A stretch of DNA of 53,437 bases. Origin: an uncultured Saprospiraceae bacterium (lineage in GTDB: Bacteria > Bacteroidota > Bacteroidia > Chitinophagales > Saprospiraceae). Of this stretch, positions 9,547-17,942 are shown one piece after another (within the stretch, counting starts at the first letter, position 1; every line of letters starts with the position of its first letter). The DNA lies in NCBI GenBank assembly GCA_938045585.1, contig CALIAU010000027.1, positions 1 to 53,437 of the forward strand, in the 5' to 3' direction. A program made the position numbers and the translations under genes. A model generated the notes under the pieces. The model was not told the DNA's origin. It did no database searches and worked only from the letters and a program-made list of their open reading frames with translations.

Positions 9547-9628
9547 TTTACGTTCTACAAAAACCTTACCCCTGCTTGAAAAAAACAAAACTATACATAC
9601 TCAAACTAACTACAAATAAAATTATAGC

Positions 9629-10165
9629 ATGAAAAATTTAAAAATATTTCAACTCGTACTTAGTATATTCTTGATCTCTTCCATATCAGTCTTTGCACAA
9701 AGTAAATCGACTTCAGAAATAGGAATGGAAACTACACTCTATACAATGGGAGGTGCAAATAATGTGAAAGGCACCCTTTTAGACTTTGATGATTCTTCCA
9801 TTATGTTTCAAACTAAAAATAATTCTCCAGCAACTGTATTACCCATAACACATATCAATTATATGGAAATTAAAAAAGGAAGACGACAGAGCAGAATGGG
9901 AAGTGTAGTAAAGGGCGCTTTTTTTGGAGGAGCAATTGGTGCTGCCTTGGGAGGACTTATATATTATATGAGTTATGAAGATAATTTATTCTTTTCAAGA
10001 GGGAATAGTGTGATTATAGGTGCTATCTCTGGCGGACCATTAGGCTTTGCTGCAGGAGGAGTTCTAGGGGGACTTAGTTATACACCAAAACTTAAAATTC
10101 CCATTCATGGGAGTCAAAGAAATTTTGATCTACAGAAAGAAAAAATAAGGCAATTAGGTCTATAG
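9629..10165 (+). CDS. Exported glycine-zipper protein, paralogue 4 of 7
   Basis: Function not recognised. 178 residues: signal peptide (MKNLKIFQLVLSIFLISS, cleavage near VFAQ), then a compact beta-rich domain (about 30-90) with NVKGTLLDFDDSSIMFQ and VLPITHINYMEIKKG. Two Gly-rich hydrophobic segments (GAFFGGAIGAALGGLIYY and GGPLGFAAGGVLGGLSY) follow, then a basic tail LKIPIHGSQRNFDLQKEKI. It is one of the four best-conserved members (with those at 7845, 10888 and 11491) and a good reference for the family layout: export signal, beta domain, two glycine zippers, IPI-x-GKQSNY-type tail. Confidence 0.72.
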   Translation: MKNLKIFQLVLSIFLISSISVFAQSKSTSEIGMETTLYTMGGANNVKGTLLDFDDSSIMFQTKNNSPATVLPITHINYMEIKKGRRQSRMGSVVKGAFFGGAIGAALGGLIYYMSYEDNLFFSRGNSVIIGAISGGPLGFAAGGVLGGLSYTPKLKIPIHGSQRNFDLQKEKIRQLGL

Positions 10166-10206
10166 CGAGCTAAAATTGACACAAATACAAGACTAAACAA
10201 AACAAT

Positions 10207-10240
10207 CGTTGTTCGTAGTTTCCAAACTACGAACCCATAT
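10207..10240. repeat. REP-like palindrome, isolated copy
   Basis: CGTTGTTCGTAGTTTCC followed by AAACTACGAACCCATAT forms a hairpin of the same type as those at 8390-8616. It lies between paralogues 4 and 5. An in-frame ATG at 10209 falls inside it, which argues against that ATG as the start of the next gene. Confidence 0.75.
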
Positions 10241-10268
10241 TAATCTTCCTTCATTAATACAGAATCAA

Positions 10269-10799
10269 ATGCTCAATATTAAGAATTTAAAATATATCGT
10301 TTTCAGTTTTACCCTCTTTTTTGGATTTTCAAAACCAACTGCTGCACAAATACTACTGAATAAAGAACAAAATCAATTTTATTCTAATCATACTTTTTCG
10401 CAAAATCTAAATGCAATATCATTTAAAAATGGCGCAAAAATAGAGATACCAAGCATTCTAAAAGAGACGCAGCAAAAAAGTTTAGAGACGAATAAGTACG
10501 CTACGTTTAGAAATGGCTTTGATCGATTTCGTCATGGTGCTTCTCAAGGATCCAAAATAGGAGCAATTGCAGGCTTAATATTTGGCTTTGCTGTAATCGA
10601 TAAGGATGAGCTCGCTGAAGTCATATTATCTCCAATGATTATCGGAGGCTCCACAGTTATCGGTATGAGTGTAGGAGCCATTACTGGTGGTCTCATTGGT
10701 TTAGCTAGGTCAGGTCCTAAAGTAAACATACCTGTACAAAAAAAGAAGCTAACAAAAGAACAACAGAAAAGAATATTGAAAAAACTAGATGGTATTTAA
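10269..10799 (+). CDS. Exported glycine-zipper protein, paralogue 5 of 7
   Basis: Function not recognised. The start at 10269 gives a signal peptide (MLNIKNLKYIVFSFTLFF, cleavage near PTAAQ); the upstream in-frame ATG lies in a REP-like palindrome. 176 residues: a short polar domain with ISFKNGAKIEIPSIL, a Gly-rich hydrophobic segment (GASQGSKIGAIAGLIFGFA), a second (GGSTVIGMSVGAITGGLIG), and a strongly basic tail starting VNIPVQKKKLTKEQQK. The tail keeps the IP-V/I position but has lost the GKQSNY motif. Confidence 0.68.
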   Translation: MLNIKNLKYIVFSFTLFFGFSKPTAAQILLNKEQNQFYSNHTFSQNLNAISFKNGAKIEIPSILKETQQKSLETNKYATFRNGFDRFRHGASQGSKIGAIAGLIFGFAVIDKDELAEVILSPMIIGGSTVIGMSVGAITGGLIGLARSGPKVNIPVQKKKLTKEQQKRILKKLDGI

Positions 10800-10887
10800 A
10801 AACTATAGTGTTCAAAAAGAAAAATTAAAACTACATGCCCTCAGTTTTTAATGTTTAAAACTCTTTGACCATTAAGATTAAAAAAAA

Positions 10888-11439
10888 ATGCACACGATGA
10901 AATATTACAACAAATTAGTCCTAAGCTGTATCTGCATATTCATATTCTTGCAATTAGGAACAGCACAAAACAAACAAAGTAAAAATGCGCTAACACGGCC
11001 CGTAGAAATTAGGAGTATGGGTGGGCATCATTCATTTGAAGCTACCATCCTTTCCTTAAATGAAAACACAATCGAATTCAAATTGTCTGAAAGTAATACT
11101 AGAGTAGAGCTACCGGTTCATTCCTTAAAAAAATTAGAATACAAAAATTTGAAAAAAGAGGGGAGTAGGTTTCGGTCTACAATGATAGGAGTTTTGGTAG
11201 GAACTACTGCGGGAATAGTTGTCGGAAATCTTGCTGCTAATACGGTGCCTAAAGATGAGCCTTGGAGGGAATTGAATCAAGATGTGTATCGTGTTCTTTC
11301 TGCGGGTATTGGTTTTTTGGCAGGAGGAGTCATTGGCGCAATCTCATATAAATCAACAGTCACAATACCCATCAACGGAAAGCAATCCAATTACAAGGCA
11401 CAAAAAAAGAAACTCGAGCAATTACAATTTATAAATTGA
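10888..11439 (+). CDS. Exported glycine-zipper protein, paralogue 6 of 7
   Basis: Function not recognised. 183 residues from ATG 10888; ATG 10897 (three codons in) is an equally good start and gives a tighter signal peptide (MKYYNKLVLSCICIFIFLQ, cleavage near GTAQ). The beta-rich domain has FEATILSLNENTIEFKLSE and ELPVHSLKKLEYKN. Two glycine/alanine hydrophobic segments follow (IGVLVGTTAGIVVGNLAA and GIGFLAGGVIGAIS), then the family tail VTIPINGKQSNYKAQKKKL, nearly identical in pattern to paralogues 2 and 7. Confidence 0.7.
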   Translation: MHTMKYYNKLVLSCICIFIFLQLGTAQNKQSKNALTRPVEIRSMGGHHSFEATILSLNENTIEFKLSESNTRVELPVHSLKKLEYKNLKKEGSRFRSTMIGVLVGTTAGIVVGNLAANTVPKDEPWRELNQDVYRVLSAGIGFLAGGVIGAISYKSTVTIPINGKQSNYKAQKKKLEQLQFIN

Positions 11440-11490
11440 CTTAGCGATCAAAAGTCTAGGCACATTCCTAATTATTAAATCAAGAATAAA

Positions 11491-12000
11491 ATGAAAAATT
11501 TCAAACAGCTTAGTTTAGCATTCTTTCTACTTTTTCTTATATCCCAAAACATCTCTGCACAGAGTACAGAATTTAAATTAATGGATGCTTATGCACCTGT
11601 GTTTAAGGCCAAAATTAATAAACTAAAGAGTGATACTATCCTTATAACGAAAAGCTTTAGTGGGGCTAAAATTAATTTACCTGTTGAGAATATTGATCAT
11701 CTCACCATGTGGGAAAAACCTAAAAGTAGGAAGAAAGGTGTCATCATGGGTAGTGTAATTGGAGGTACTATTGGACTGCTTGCTGGTTACCTACTTCCAA
11801 AATTTAATCCGAGCGAATCGGTATTTGATCCAAGAACACTTGTTTATCCTTGTGCCATAGGTGCAGCAGGTACACTGATAGGAGGAATTATTGGGGCGAA
11901 TACAGTGAAGGGTGTTCAGGTGAATATTCCCATTGAGGGTAAGAAATCAAATTATGCCTCCCAAAAAGCAACAATAGAAAGGCTGAGTTTTACGAATTGA
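11491..12000 (+). CDS. Exported glycine-zipper protein, paralogue 7 of 7
   Basis: Function not recognised. 169 residues: signal peptide (MKNFKQLSLAFFLLFLIS, cleavage near ISAQ), beta-rich domain with VFKAKINKLKSDTILITKS and NLPVENIDHLTMWE, two glycine-zipper segments (GSVIGGTIGLLAGYLLP and AGTLIGGIIGANTVKG), and the tail VNIPIEGKKSNYASQKATI. It closes the array, and a tiny open frame starts two bases after its stop. Confidence 0.7.
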   Translation: MKNFKQLSLAFFLLFLISQNISAQSTEFKLMDAYAPVFKAKINKLKSDTILITKSFSGAKINLPVENIDHLTMWEKPKSRKKGVIMGSVIGGTIGLLAGYLLPKFNPSESVFDPRTLVYPCAIGAAGTLIGGIIGANTVKGVQVNIPIEGKKSNYASQKATIERLSFTN

Positions 12001-12001
12001 T

Positions 12002-12160
12002 ATGAATCAGTTTCTTACGCTGGGGCTTAGCCTTGCATTTCTAAGTAGTGCAAAAGGAGGACTCCGCAAAGATCTTATCCAAGCGCATCCTCCTGATGTA
12101 CTTCGCTTAGCTATGCTTCTCCTATTTTCTCTCGTCCTAATGCATATTGTATTTCATTAA
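12002..12160 (+). CDS. Possible 52-residue membrane miniprotein
   Basis: An open frame begins one base after the preceding stop (TGA-T-ATG) and encodes 52 residues with an N-terminal hydrophobic segment (FLTLGLSLAFLSS), a short polar middle (KGGLRKDLIQAHPPDVLR) and a C-terminal hydrophobic helix (LAMLLLFSLVLMHIVFH). The spacing suggests translational coupling to paralogue 7. I do not recognise it. It could be a chance frame or the remnant of a larger gene. Confidence 0.35.
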   Translation: MNQFLTLGLSLAFLSSAKGGLRKDLIQAHPPDVLRLAMLLLFSLVLMHIVFH

Positions 12161-12180
12161 ATAAAAAACCCGCATCAGTG

Positions 12181-12313
12181 GCCTGCCTGCGTGCGCAAGC
12201 AGGCAGGTGGGAATGATCCCGTAGGGAGTCACAAAGTGACCGCAGTGTACACGAAGCCTGCCTTCCAAGGGCAACGCAGGCAGGTCATGGACGACGCGGT
12301 CCTCGTAAGAGGA
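12181..12313. repeat. GC-rich string of five small hairpins upstream of thyA
   Basis: Successive inverted repeats are visible: CCTGCCTGC / GCAGGCAGG (12182-12207), GGGA / TCCC (12209-12220), GTCAC / GTGAC (12228-12240), CCTGCC / GGCAGG (12257-12284) and TCCTC / GAGGA (12300-12313). The block is much richer in G+C than its surroundings, and no gene is supported in it on either strand. It resembles mobile or repetitive intergenic elements of the phylum. It ends about 80 bases before the thyA start. Confidence 0.55.
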
Positions 12314-12392
12314 GATGCCCAAAACGAATTAATAAAGAAAACATATAATAAAGTCTAATATGATACTCTATATTTGCGGAGAATCCGACAAT

Positions 12393-13187
12393 ATGAGACA
12401 GTATCATGACTTAATGCAGCACATTCTGGATAAGGGTGTCGAAAAAGAAGACCGCACAGGTACGGGTACACTTAGTTGTTTTGGATATCAGATGCGCTTT
12501 GACCTACAGGAGGGCTTTCCTATGGTGACCACCAAAAAGCTACATCTTAAATCAATTATCTACGAACTGCTCTGGTTTCTCAAAGGGGATACCAATGTTA
12601 AGTACCTTCAAGAGAACGGGGTCCGCATATGGAATGAATGGGCGGATGAAAACGGAGATCTGGGTCCTGTATACGGTAAACAATGGCGCTCTTGGGAAAA
12701 ACCCAATGGGGGAACGGTGGATCAGATTGCACAACTCGTAGACACGATTCGCAATAATCCAGATTCTAGACGGATGATTGTAAATGCGTGGAATGCGGGT
12801 GAATTACAAGATATGGCCTTGACGCCCTGTCATTGTTTATTCCAATTTTATGTGGCGGACGGGAAATTATCCTGTCAACTCTATCAAAGATCAGCGGATA
12901 CCTTCTTGGGTGTTCCGTTCAACATAGCTTCTTATGCCCTCTTAACCATGATGTTAGCTCAGGTTTGTGGCTTAGAAGCAGGCGAATTTGTACACAGCTT
13001 TGGGGATGTACATTTGTACAAAAATCATTTGGATCAGGCAAAAGAACAACTATCGAGGGATATACGTAAAATGCCTGCCATAATCATCAATCCTGAGGTC
13101 AAAGAAATCGATGATTTTGAGTTTGAAGATTTTGAATTAAAGGACTATGATCCACATCCGCATATTAAGGCAGCAGTGGCGGTCTAG
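12393..13187 (+). CDS. thyA: Thymidylate synthase
   Basis: Converts dUMP to dTMP using 5,10-methylenetetrahydrofolate, in the cytosol. The 264-residue product from ATG 12393 has the same length as E. coli ThyA and begins [12 protein letters not shown] as expected; the in-frame ATG at 12360 would add 11 unlikely residues. The folate/phosphate loop DRTGTGT is at 20-26, the catalytic Cys146 is in [11 protein letters not shown], and the QRSAD and [10 protein letters not shown] motifs are intact. No dihydrofolate reductase gene is adjacent, so folate recycling is encoded elsewhere. An 11-bp perfect hairpin directly follows the stop. Confidence 0.97.
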   Translation: MRQYHDLMQHILDKGVEKEDRTGTGTLSCFGYQMRFDLQEGFPMVTTKKLHLKSIIYELLWFLKGDTNVKYLQENGVRIWNEWADENGDLGPVYGKQWRSWEKPNGGTVDQIAQLVDTIRNNPDSRRMIVNAWNAGELQDMALTPCHCLFQFYVADGKLSCQLYQRSADTFLGVPFNIASYALLTMMLAQVCGLEAGEFVHSFGDVHLYKNHLDQAKEQLSRDIRKMPAIIINPEVKEIDDFEFEDFELKDYDPHPHIKAAVAV

Positions 13188-13214
13188 CATTATTTAGAGG
13201 AAGTCTAAATAATG
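13188..13214 (+). terminator. Perfect hairpin after thyA
   Basis: CATTATTTAGA (13188-13198) and TCTAAATAATG (13204-13214) form an 11-bp perfect stem with a 5-nt loop, starting right at the thyA stop. It likely separates thyA from the ACIII operon. The following sequence (CGTTTATAT) is only mildly T-rich. Confidence 0.6.
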
Positions 13215-13231
13215 CGTTTATATAGCTATTA

Positions 13232-13263
13232 ATTGCTATACAAAGGCACGAATTTTAAATTTG
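13232..13263 (+). promoter_or_regulatory. Bacteroidota-type promoter of the respiratory operon
   Basis: TAAATTTG at 13256-13263 matches the TAnnTTTG minus-7 box of the phylum, with TTG at 13232-13234 as a possible minus-33 element (21-base spacer). It lies 68 bases before the actA start, and a start site near 13270 is inferred. No other strong match is seen in the gap. Confidence 0.6.
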
Positions 13264-13331
13264 CGCTGAATTGAATCACGTTAAGAAAATTTTAAGAGTT
13301 TTTTAAAGTTTTCACTATAGACTAAAGGCAT

Positions 13332-14750
13332 ATGAGCATGATATGTAATGCACTAAGAACCAATATTTTATACACTTTTCTCTTGTTGGCATTTGCGTTG
13401 ACTTCTTCAGCGCAGGTAAGTGTCGATGCGGGTAAGACCATCTTCTCAAATGTGTGTGCCTCATGCCATGCGAAGGACATGAAAACGGCAGCAACTGGAC
13501 CAGCACTTGCTGGTTACGCAGATGCATGGGGAGAATATCCACGAGAAGAGCTCTATTCTTGGATAAGAAATTCGCAAGCCTTGATTGCTGCAGGTCATCC
13601 AAGAGCAACCCAATTATGGAATGATTACAAGCCTACGGTGATGACGAACAATCTTGGTCTCACAGATGAGGATATAGAGTCAGTTCTTGCCTACGTAGAT
13701 TGTAAAATTGTAAATGGGCCTGAATGTACTGTTGTTGGTCCTCCAGTTCCAGGACCTGGTGAGACTGCAATAAAAAAATCGAATTCTTGGATGTATTGGC
13801 TCATATTTGGGCTCTTAGCAGGTTTAGCGCTCTTCCTTTCTCGCGTGATCAATAATATGGGAAGAATTGCTGCTGCTAAAGAGGGAGTGCCTTACACAGG
13901 AAAAACCTTAGCGCAGACGCTTACAAGCAAAAGCATGATAACCTTTGGAATTTTTGCACTGGTTATTTTGGGTGGTTACACCACAGTTACACGTGCGATG
14001 AATCTGGGACGTCAGCAGGCCTATCAGCCAGAGCAACCAATTGAGTTTTCGCATGAGACACACGCAGGTTTGCACAAGATCGATTGTCAGTACTGTCATG
14101 ATGGTGCAAGACGTTCAAAGCATGCAGTTATTCCAGCGACCAATACCTGTATGAATTGCCACGCCGCTATCAAAGTAGGTTCCGAACATGGAACAGCGGA
14201 GTTAACAAAAATATATGCTTCAGCAGGTTATGATCCATCCACAAATAAGTACATCGAAAATTACGATGACATGTCTCAGGAGGACATAAAGAAAATTTTC
14301 ACAAAATGGATAGGTGATACCTACATGGCGGAAGAAGGATTAGCAGAGTTAGACAATGAAGGAAAACGTGTTGTAGAGAAGCAGTGGAAAGGACTTGTTT
14401 CTTCCTTAACGAACGATCAGAAGAAAAAGATTCAGGGACCTATCGAATGGATACGGGTACATAACCTGCCTGATCATGTGTACTTTTCACATGCACAGCA
14501 CGTAACAGTGGGTAAGTTAGAATGTCAGCAATGCCATGGTCCTGTAGAGGAGATGGATATTGTAGAACAACATGCACCACTGAGTATGGGTTGGTGTATT
14601 AACTGCCACAAAGAAACAGAGGTGCAGTTTAAGGACAACGAATATTATCAAAGTTATATGAAATACCATGAAGAATTAGCTTCAGGTAAAAAGGACAAGG
14701 TGACAGTAGAGGATATAGGTGGTTTAGAATGTCAGAAGTGTCATTATTAA
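13332..14750 (+). CDS. actA: ACIII subunit ActA, multiheme cytochrome c
   Basis: Electron-transfer subunit of alternative complex III, carrying electrons on the periplasmic side towards cytochrome oxidase. 472 residues: N-terminal signal/anchor (about 8-27), a monoheme cytochrome c domain with CASCH at 42-46, two transmembrane helices (about 153-172 and 198-217), and a multiheme domain with CxxCH at Cys252, Cys273, Cys398, Cys422 and Cys467. That makes six heme c sites. Family knowledge describes ActA of Rhodothermus as pentaheme; the N-terminal site looks like the extra one. It is the first gene of a co-directional operon running to at least 28808. Confidence 0.93.
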   Translation: MSMICNALRTNILYTFLLLAFALTSSAQVSVDAGKTIFSNVCASCHAKDMKTAATGPALAGYADAWGEYPREELYSWIRNSQALIAAGHPRATQLWNDYKPTVMTNNLGLTDEDIESVLAYVDCKIVNGPECTVVGPPVPGPGETAIKKSNSWMYWLIFGLLAGLALFLSRVINNMGRIAAAKEGVPYTGKTLAQTLTSKSMITFGIFALVILGGYTTVTRAMNLGRQQAYQPEQPIEFSHETHAGLHKIDCQYCHDGARRSKHAVIPATNTCMNCHAAIKVGSEHGTAELTKIYASAGYDPSTNKYIENYDDMSQEDIKKIFTKWIGDTYMAEEGLAELDNEGKRVVEKQWKGLVSSLTNDQKKKIQGPIEWIRVHNLPDHVYFSHAQHVTVGKLECQQCHGPVEEMDIVEQHAPLSMGWCINCHKETEVQFKDNEYYQSYMKYHEELASGKKDKVTVEDIGGLECQKCHY

Positions 14751-14779
14751 TTTTAGAAACGATTGCCATATAATACTAT

Positions 14780-17700
14780 ATGAAAGCTAACAAGCAGAAT
14801 ATTTGGATAGGCGGAAAAGATCTCAACAATGATCCACAGCTAGAGAAGGACCTTCAGATGGAGTTCCCTATGGATAATTCCGAGCTTGCTGAAAAAGCAT
14901 TGGAAAAGGATGGAAACAGAAGAGACTTTTTAAAGCTTATGGGATTCAGTTTAGGTGCAGCCACAATGGCAGCAGGTTGTGATATCCCAGTAAAAAGAGC
15001 AATGCCTTATGTTACAAAACCAGACGAAATCGTACCAGGTGTTGCTACCTATTACGCTTCTGCGATTACGCAGGGAGGGGATTTCTGTCCAGTGATTGTA
15101 AAAACTAGAGAAGGAAGACCTATCAAGATTGAAGGGAATCCAAATTCATCAATGACAGGTGGTGGTACTTCAGCGCGTGCGCAAGCGAGTGTCCTTTCTT
15201 TGTATGATGTAAATAGATACAGAAAGCCACACCTAATGTTGGATGGTAAGATGACAGCGTCATCATGGGCGGATCTAGATAGAGTTGTGAAAGGGGCAGT
15301 AGCAAAAGCTAAGGTACGTGTGGTCACAAATTCTGTTTTAAGTCCTTCGGATAGAATGGCAATGGAACAATTTGCAGCAGGGGCAGGTGGTAAGGTCATT
15401 ACCTACGATCCAGTTTCTTCAAGTGCAATCCTTGAGGCGAATGAGCAGGTGTTTGGAACACGTGCAATTCCAGCATATAGATTTGATAAGGCAGATGTAA
15501 TCGTAAGTTTCAACGCAGACTTTTTAGGTACATGGATTTCTCCAACGGAATACACACACCAGTTTGCGAAAGGAAGGAAGCCAGAACAAAGAAAAATGTC
15601 AAGATTGGTTCAGGTAGAGTCACATATGTCTCTTACAGGGTCCAATGCAGATAATAGAATATTAGTAAAACCTTCTGAGCAGGGTGCAGCAATAGCAGCA
15701 CTTGCAAATGCTATCGTAGGTGGGATCAACGGTCCAGCCTTAAACGCAAAAGCTACTAAAGCTATCACGAAGGTTGCTAGTCAGTTAAGAAAGGCAGCAG
15801 GGAAATCACTCGTAGTAAGTGCATCCAATAATGTAGCCGAACAAATACTTGTAAACGCAATTAATAACACACTTGGTAACTACGGAAACACACTTAGCTT
15901 TAATGCAGCTTCCATGGCAAGACAAGGCAACGAACGTGATTTAGAAGTATTAATTTCGGAAATCAAGAGTGGTTTAGTGGATACAGTTATTTTTAATAAT
16001 TGTAATCCTTTATATGACTATGCAAAATCAACCGAGTTAGCAGAAGCATTGTCTGGTGTATCTACTATCGTAGGCATGTCTTACGCACCTAACGAAACAT
16101 CTGCAGCTTGTAATGTTATTGCACCAGTTAATCATGTTTTGGAAAGTTGGGGAGATGCAGAAGCAAAGAAGGGTGAGGTAAGTATCATACAGCCAACGAT
16201 AGCTCCTTTATTCGACACACGTCAGGTGGGAGAGAGTCTAGCAGCTTGGTCAGGTGGTTCAGCAGCTACTCTAGGCGCGTACGAAAGTTTAAAGAATGTG
16301 TACAAGGCAGCATACACGCCAGCTAGTGGATTTTCAAGTTTTGAATCCTACTGGGATGCTATCATGCACGGTGGTGGCATGTCTACAAATAGTACTACGA
16401 GTAGTTCTAATTTTTCAGCAGACATGGGTTCACTGGCAAGATTAGTATCTAAACCTGCAAGCACAGATTTAGAGATCTCATTCTTTGAGCCTGTAAGTAT
16501 TGGAAATGGACAATATACGGACAACCCTTGGCTGATGGAGATGCCAGATCCTGTAACAAGAACAAGTTGGGGAAATTACCTTGCAGTACCTGTTGGATTC
16601 GACGGAGTACGTAAGATGATTGGAATGAATGATCTTGAAGATGGCGACTTAGTGAAACTTACAGTGGGTGGTAAAGAAATGATTGTTCCTGTGATTCAGC
16701 AGTTTGGACAAATGCCAGGAACAGTTGCACTTGCACTTGGATATGGAAGAGAGAATAGTGGACCATGTGCATCTGGTGTAGGAGTAAATGTAAATGATTG
16801 TTTGACAACAGAAAATGGTCTGACGCAATTGTATAATACGAATGTGTCTGTGTCCAATAGTATAGGAAAAGAAGATCACTTCTCTTGTGTACAGTACCAC
16901 CATGCTTATGGTCTAAAAGGCACTGAAAAAGACACAGGTGAGAGAATAAATGCGGATGAGGCGATACTAGGTATGGCGTATGGAAAAGCAGGTTACCAGG
17001 GCTCATTAACAGAGCGTTCGGTTATGTATACGACCAACCTAAATGATCTAGATGCAGATATTGCGAAGCTGAAAGAGAAGAGAGAGTTTGCGCAACATTT
17101 AAATGATCAAACCTTATATCCATATGAAGAATATAAGGCAGATAGATATGAGCAGGGCCATCACTGGGGAATGCATGTAGACTTAAATGCATGTACTGGT
17201 TGTGGAGCATGTACAGTGGCATGTATGTCAGAGAATAATGTACCTGTTGTAGGAAAGAAAGAAGTAAGCAGACACCATGAAATGACATGGTTACGTATTG
17301 ATAGATATTTCTACGGAGATATAGAAAATCCAAATACAGTATATCAGCCATTAATGTGTCAGCATTGTGATAGTGCACCTTGTGAAAATGTATGTCCAGT
17401 AAATGCGACTAACCACAGTGCAGAGGGTCTCAATCAAATGACCTATAACAGATGTATTGGAACACGATACTGTGCGAATAACTGTCCATTTAAGGTAAGA
17501 CGTTTTAACTGGTATGATTATACTACTGCGGATCTTTTCCCTGCAAATCAGGTGAAGTTAAATGGGGAAGATGTGCCATTCGGTGCGGACAACCTTACGC
17601 GTATGGTATTGAACCCAGATGTTACAGTGCGTGCGAGAGGTGTTATCGAAAAATGTAGTTTCTGTGTTCAGAGAATACAAGAAGGTAAGTTAACGGCAAA

Positions 17701-17923
17701 GAGTGAGGGAAGAAGATTGAACAGTAGTGATATTAGCACGGCATGTCAATCCGCTTGTCCAACGGGCGCAATTACCTTTGGAGATCAGAATGACAAGGGA
17801 GGTGAGTTAAGCAAGAAGCTTAAGTCAGACCTCAACTATGTTGCTTTAGAAGAAATTAATGTTAGATCATCTATTACTTACACGATGAAAGTGAATAATC
17901 GTGATGAGTCTATGGATGCTTAA
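14780..17923 (+). CDS. actB: ACIII subunit ActB, molybdopterin-fold plus iron-sulfur protein
   Basis: Largest ACIII subunit, 1047 residues, periplasmic face. A Tat-type motif NRRDFLKLMG begins at residue 46 and is followed by GAATMAAGC, so Cys67 may be lipidated. Residues about 70-780 resemble molybdopterin oxidoreductases, but in characterised ACIII this part holds no cofactor. The C-terminal about 245 residues form a ferredoxin-type module: CTGCGACTVAC near 804, CQHCDSAPCENVCP near 864, CIGTRYCANNCP near 893, CSFC near 956 and CQSACP near 990, enough for four clusters (three 4Fe-4S and one 3Fe-4S in known homologues). It starts 29 bases after actA. Confidence 0.95.
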   Translation: MKANKQNIWIGGKDLNNDPQLEKDLQMEFPMDNSELAEKALEKDGNRRDFLKLMGFSLGAATMAAGCDIPVKRAMPYVTKPDEIVPGVATYYASAITQGGDFCPVIVKTREGRPIKIEGNPNSSMTGGGTSARAQASVLSLYDVNRYRKPHLMLDGKMTASSWADLDRVVKGAVAKAKVRVVTNSVLSPSDRMAMEQFAAGAGGKVITYDPVSSSAILEANEQVFGTRAIPAYRFDKADVIVSFNADFLGTWISPTEYTHQFAKGRKPEQRKMSRLVQVESHMSLTGSNADNRILVKPSEQGAAIAALANAIVGGINGPALNAKATKAITKVASQLRKAAGKSLVVSASNNVAEQILVNAINNTLGNYGNTLSFNAASMARQGNERDLEVLISEIKSGLVDTVIFNNCNPLYDYAKSTELAEALSGVSTIVGMSYAPNETSAACNVIAPVNHVLESWGDAEAKKGEVSIIQPTIAPLFDTRQVGESLAAWSGGSAATLGAYESLKNVYKAAYTPASGFSSFESYWDAIMHGGGMSTNSTTSSSNFSADMGSLARLVSKPASTDLEISFFEPVSIGNGQYTDNPWLMEMPDPVTRTSWGNYLAVPVGFDGVRKMIGMNDLEDGDLVKLTVGGKEMIVPVIQQFGQMPGTVALALGYGRENSGPCASGVGVNVNDCLTTENGLTQLYNTNVSVSNSIGKEDHFSCVQYHHAYGLKGTEKDTGERINADEAILGMAYGKAGYQGSLTERSVMYTTNLNDLDADIAKLKEKREFAQHLNDQTLYPYEEYKADRYEQGHHWGMHVDLNACTGCGACTVACMSENNVPVVGKKEVSRHHEMTWLRIDRYFYGDIENPNTVYQPLMCQHCDSAPCENVCPVNATNHSAEGLNQMTYNRCIGTRYCANNCPFKVRRFNWYDYTTADLFPANQVKLNGEDVPFGADNLTRMVLNPDVTVRARGVIEKCSFCVQRIQEGKLTAKSEGRRLNSSDISTACQSACPTGAITFGDQNDKGGELSKKLKSDLNYVALEEINVRSSITYTMKVNNRDESMDA

Positions 17924-17942
17924 TTAAATATAAAAATTAGGA

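Noticed and set aside
12137-12322. Minus-strand frame in the hairpin block
   Set aside because: It runs through inverted repeats; the apparent protein is an artefact of the GC-rich element.
14780-17923. Active molybdenum oxidoreductase
   Set aside because: The gene sits in an actABCDEF cluster, and ActB is known to have the fold without the cofactor.
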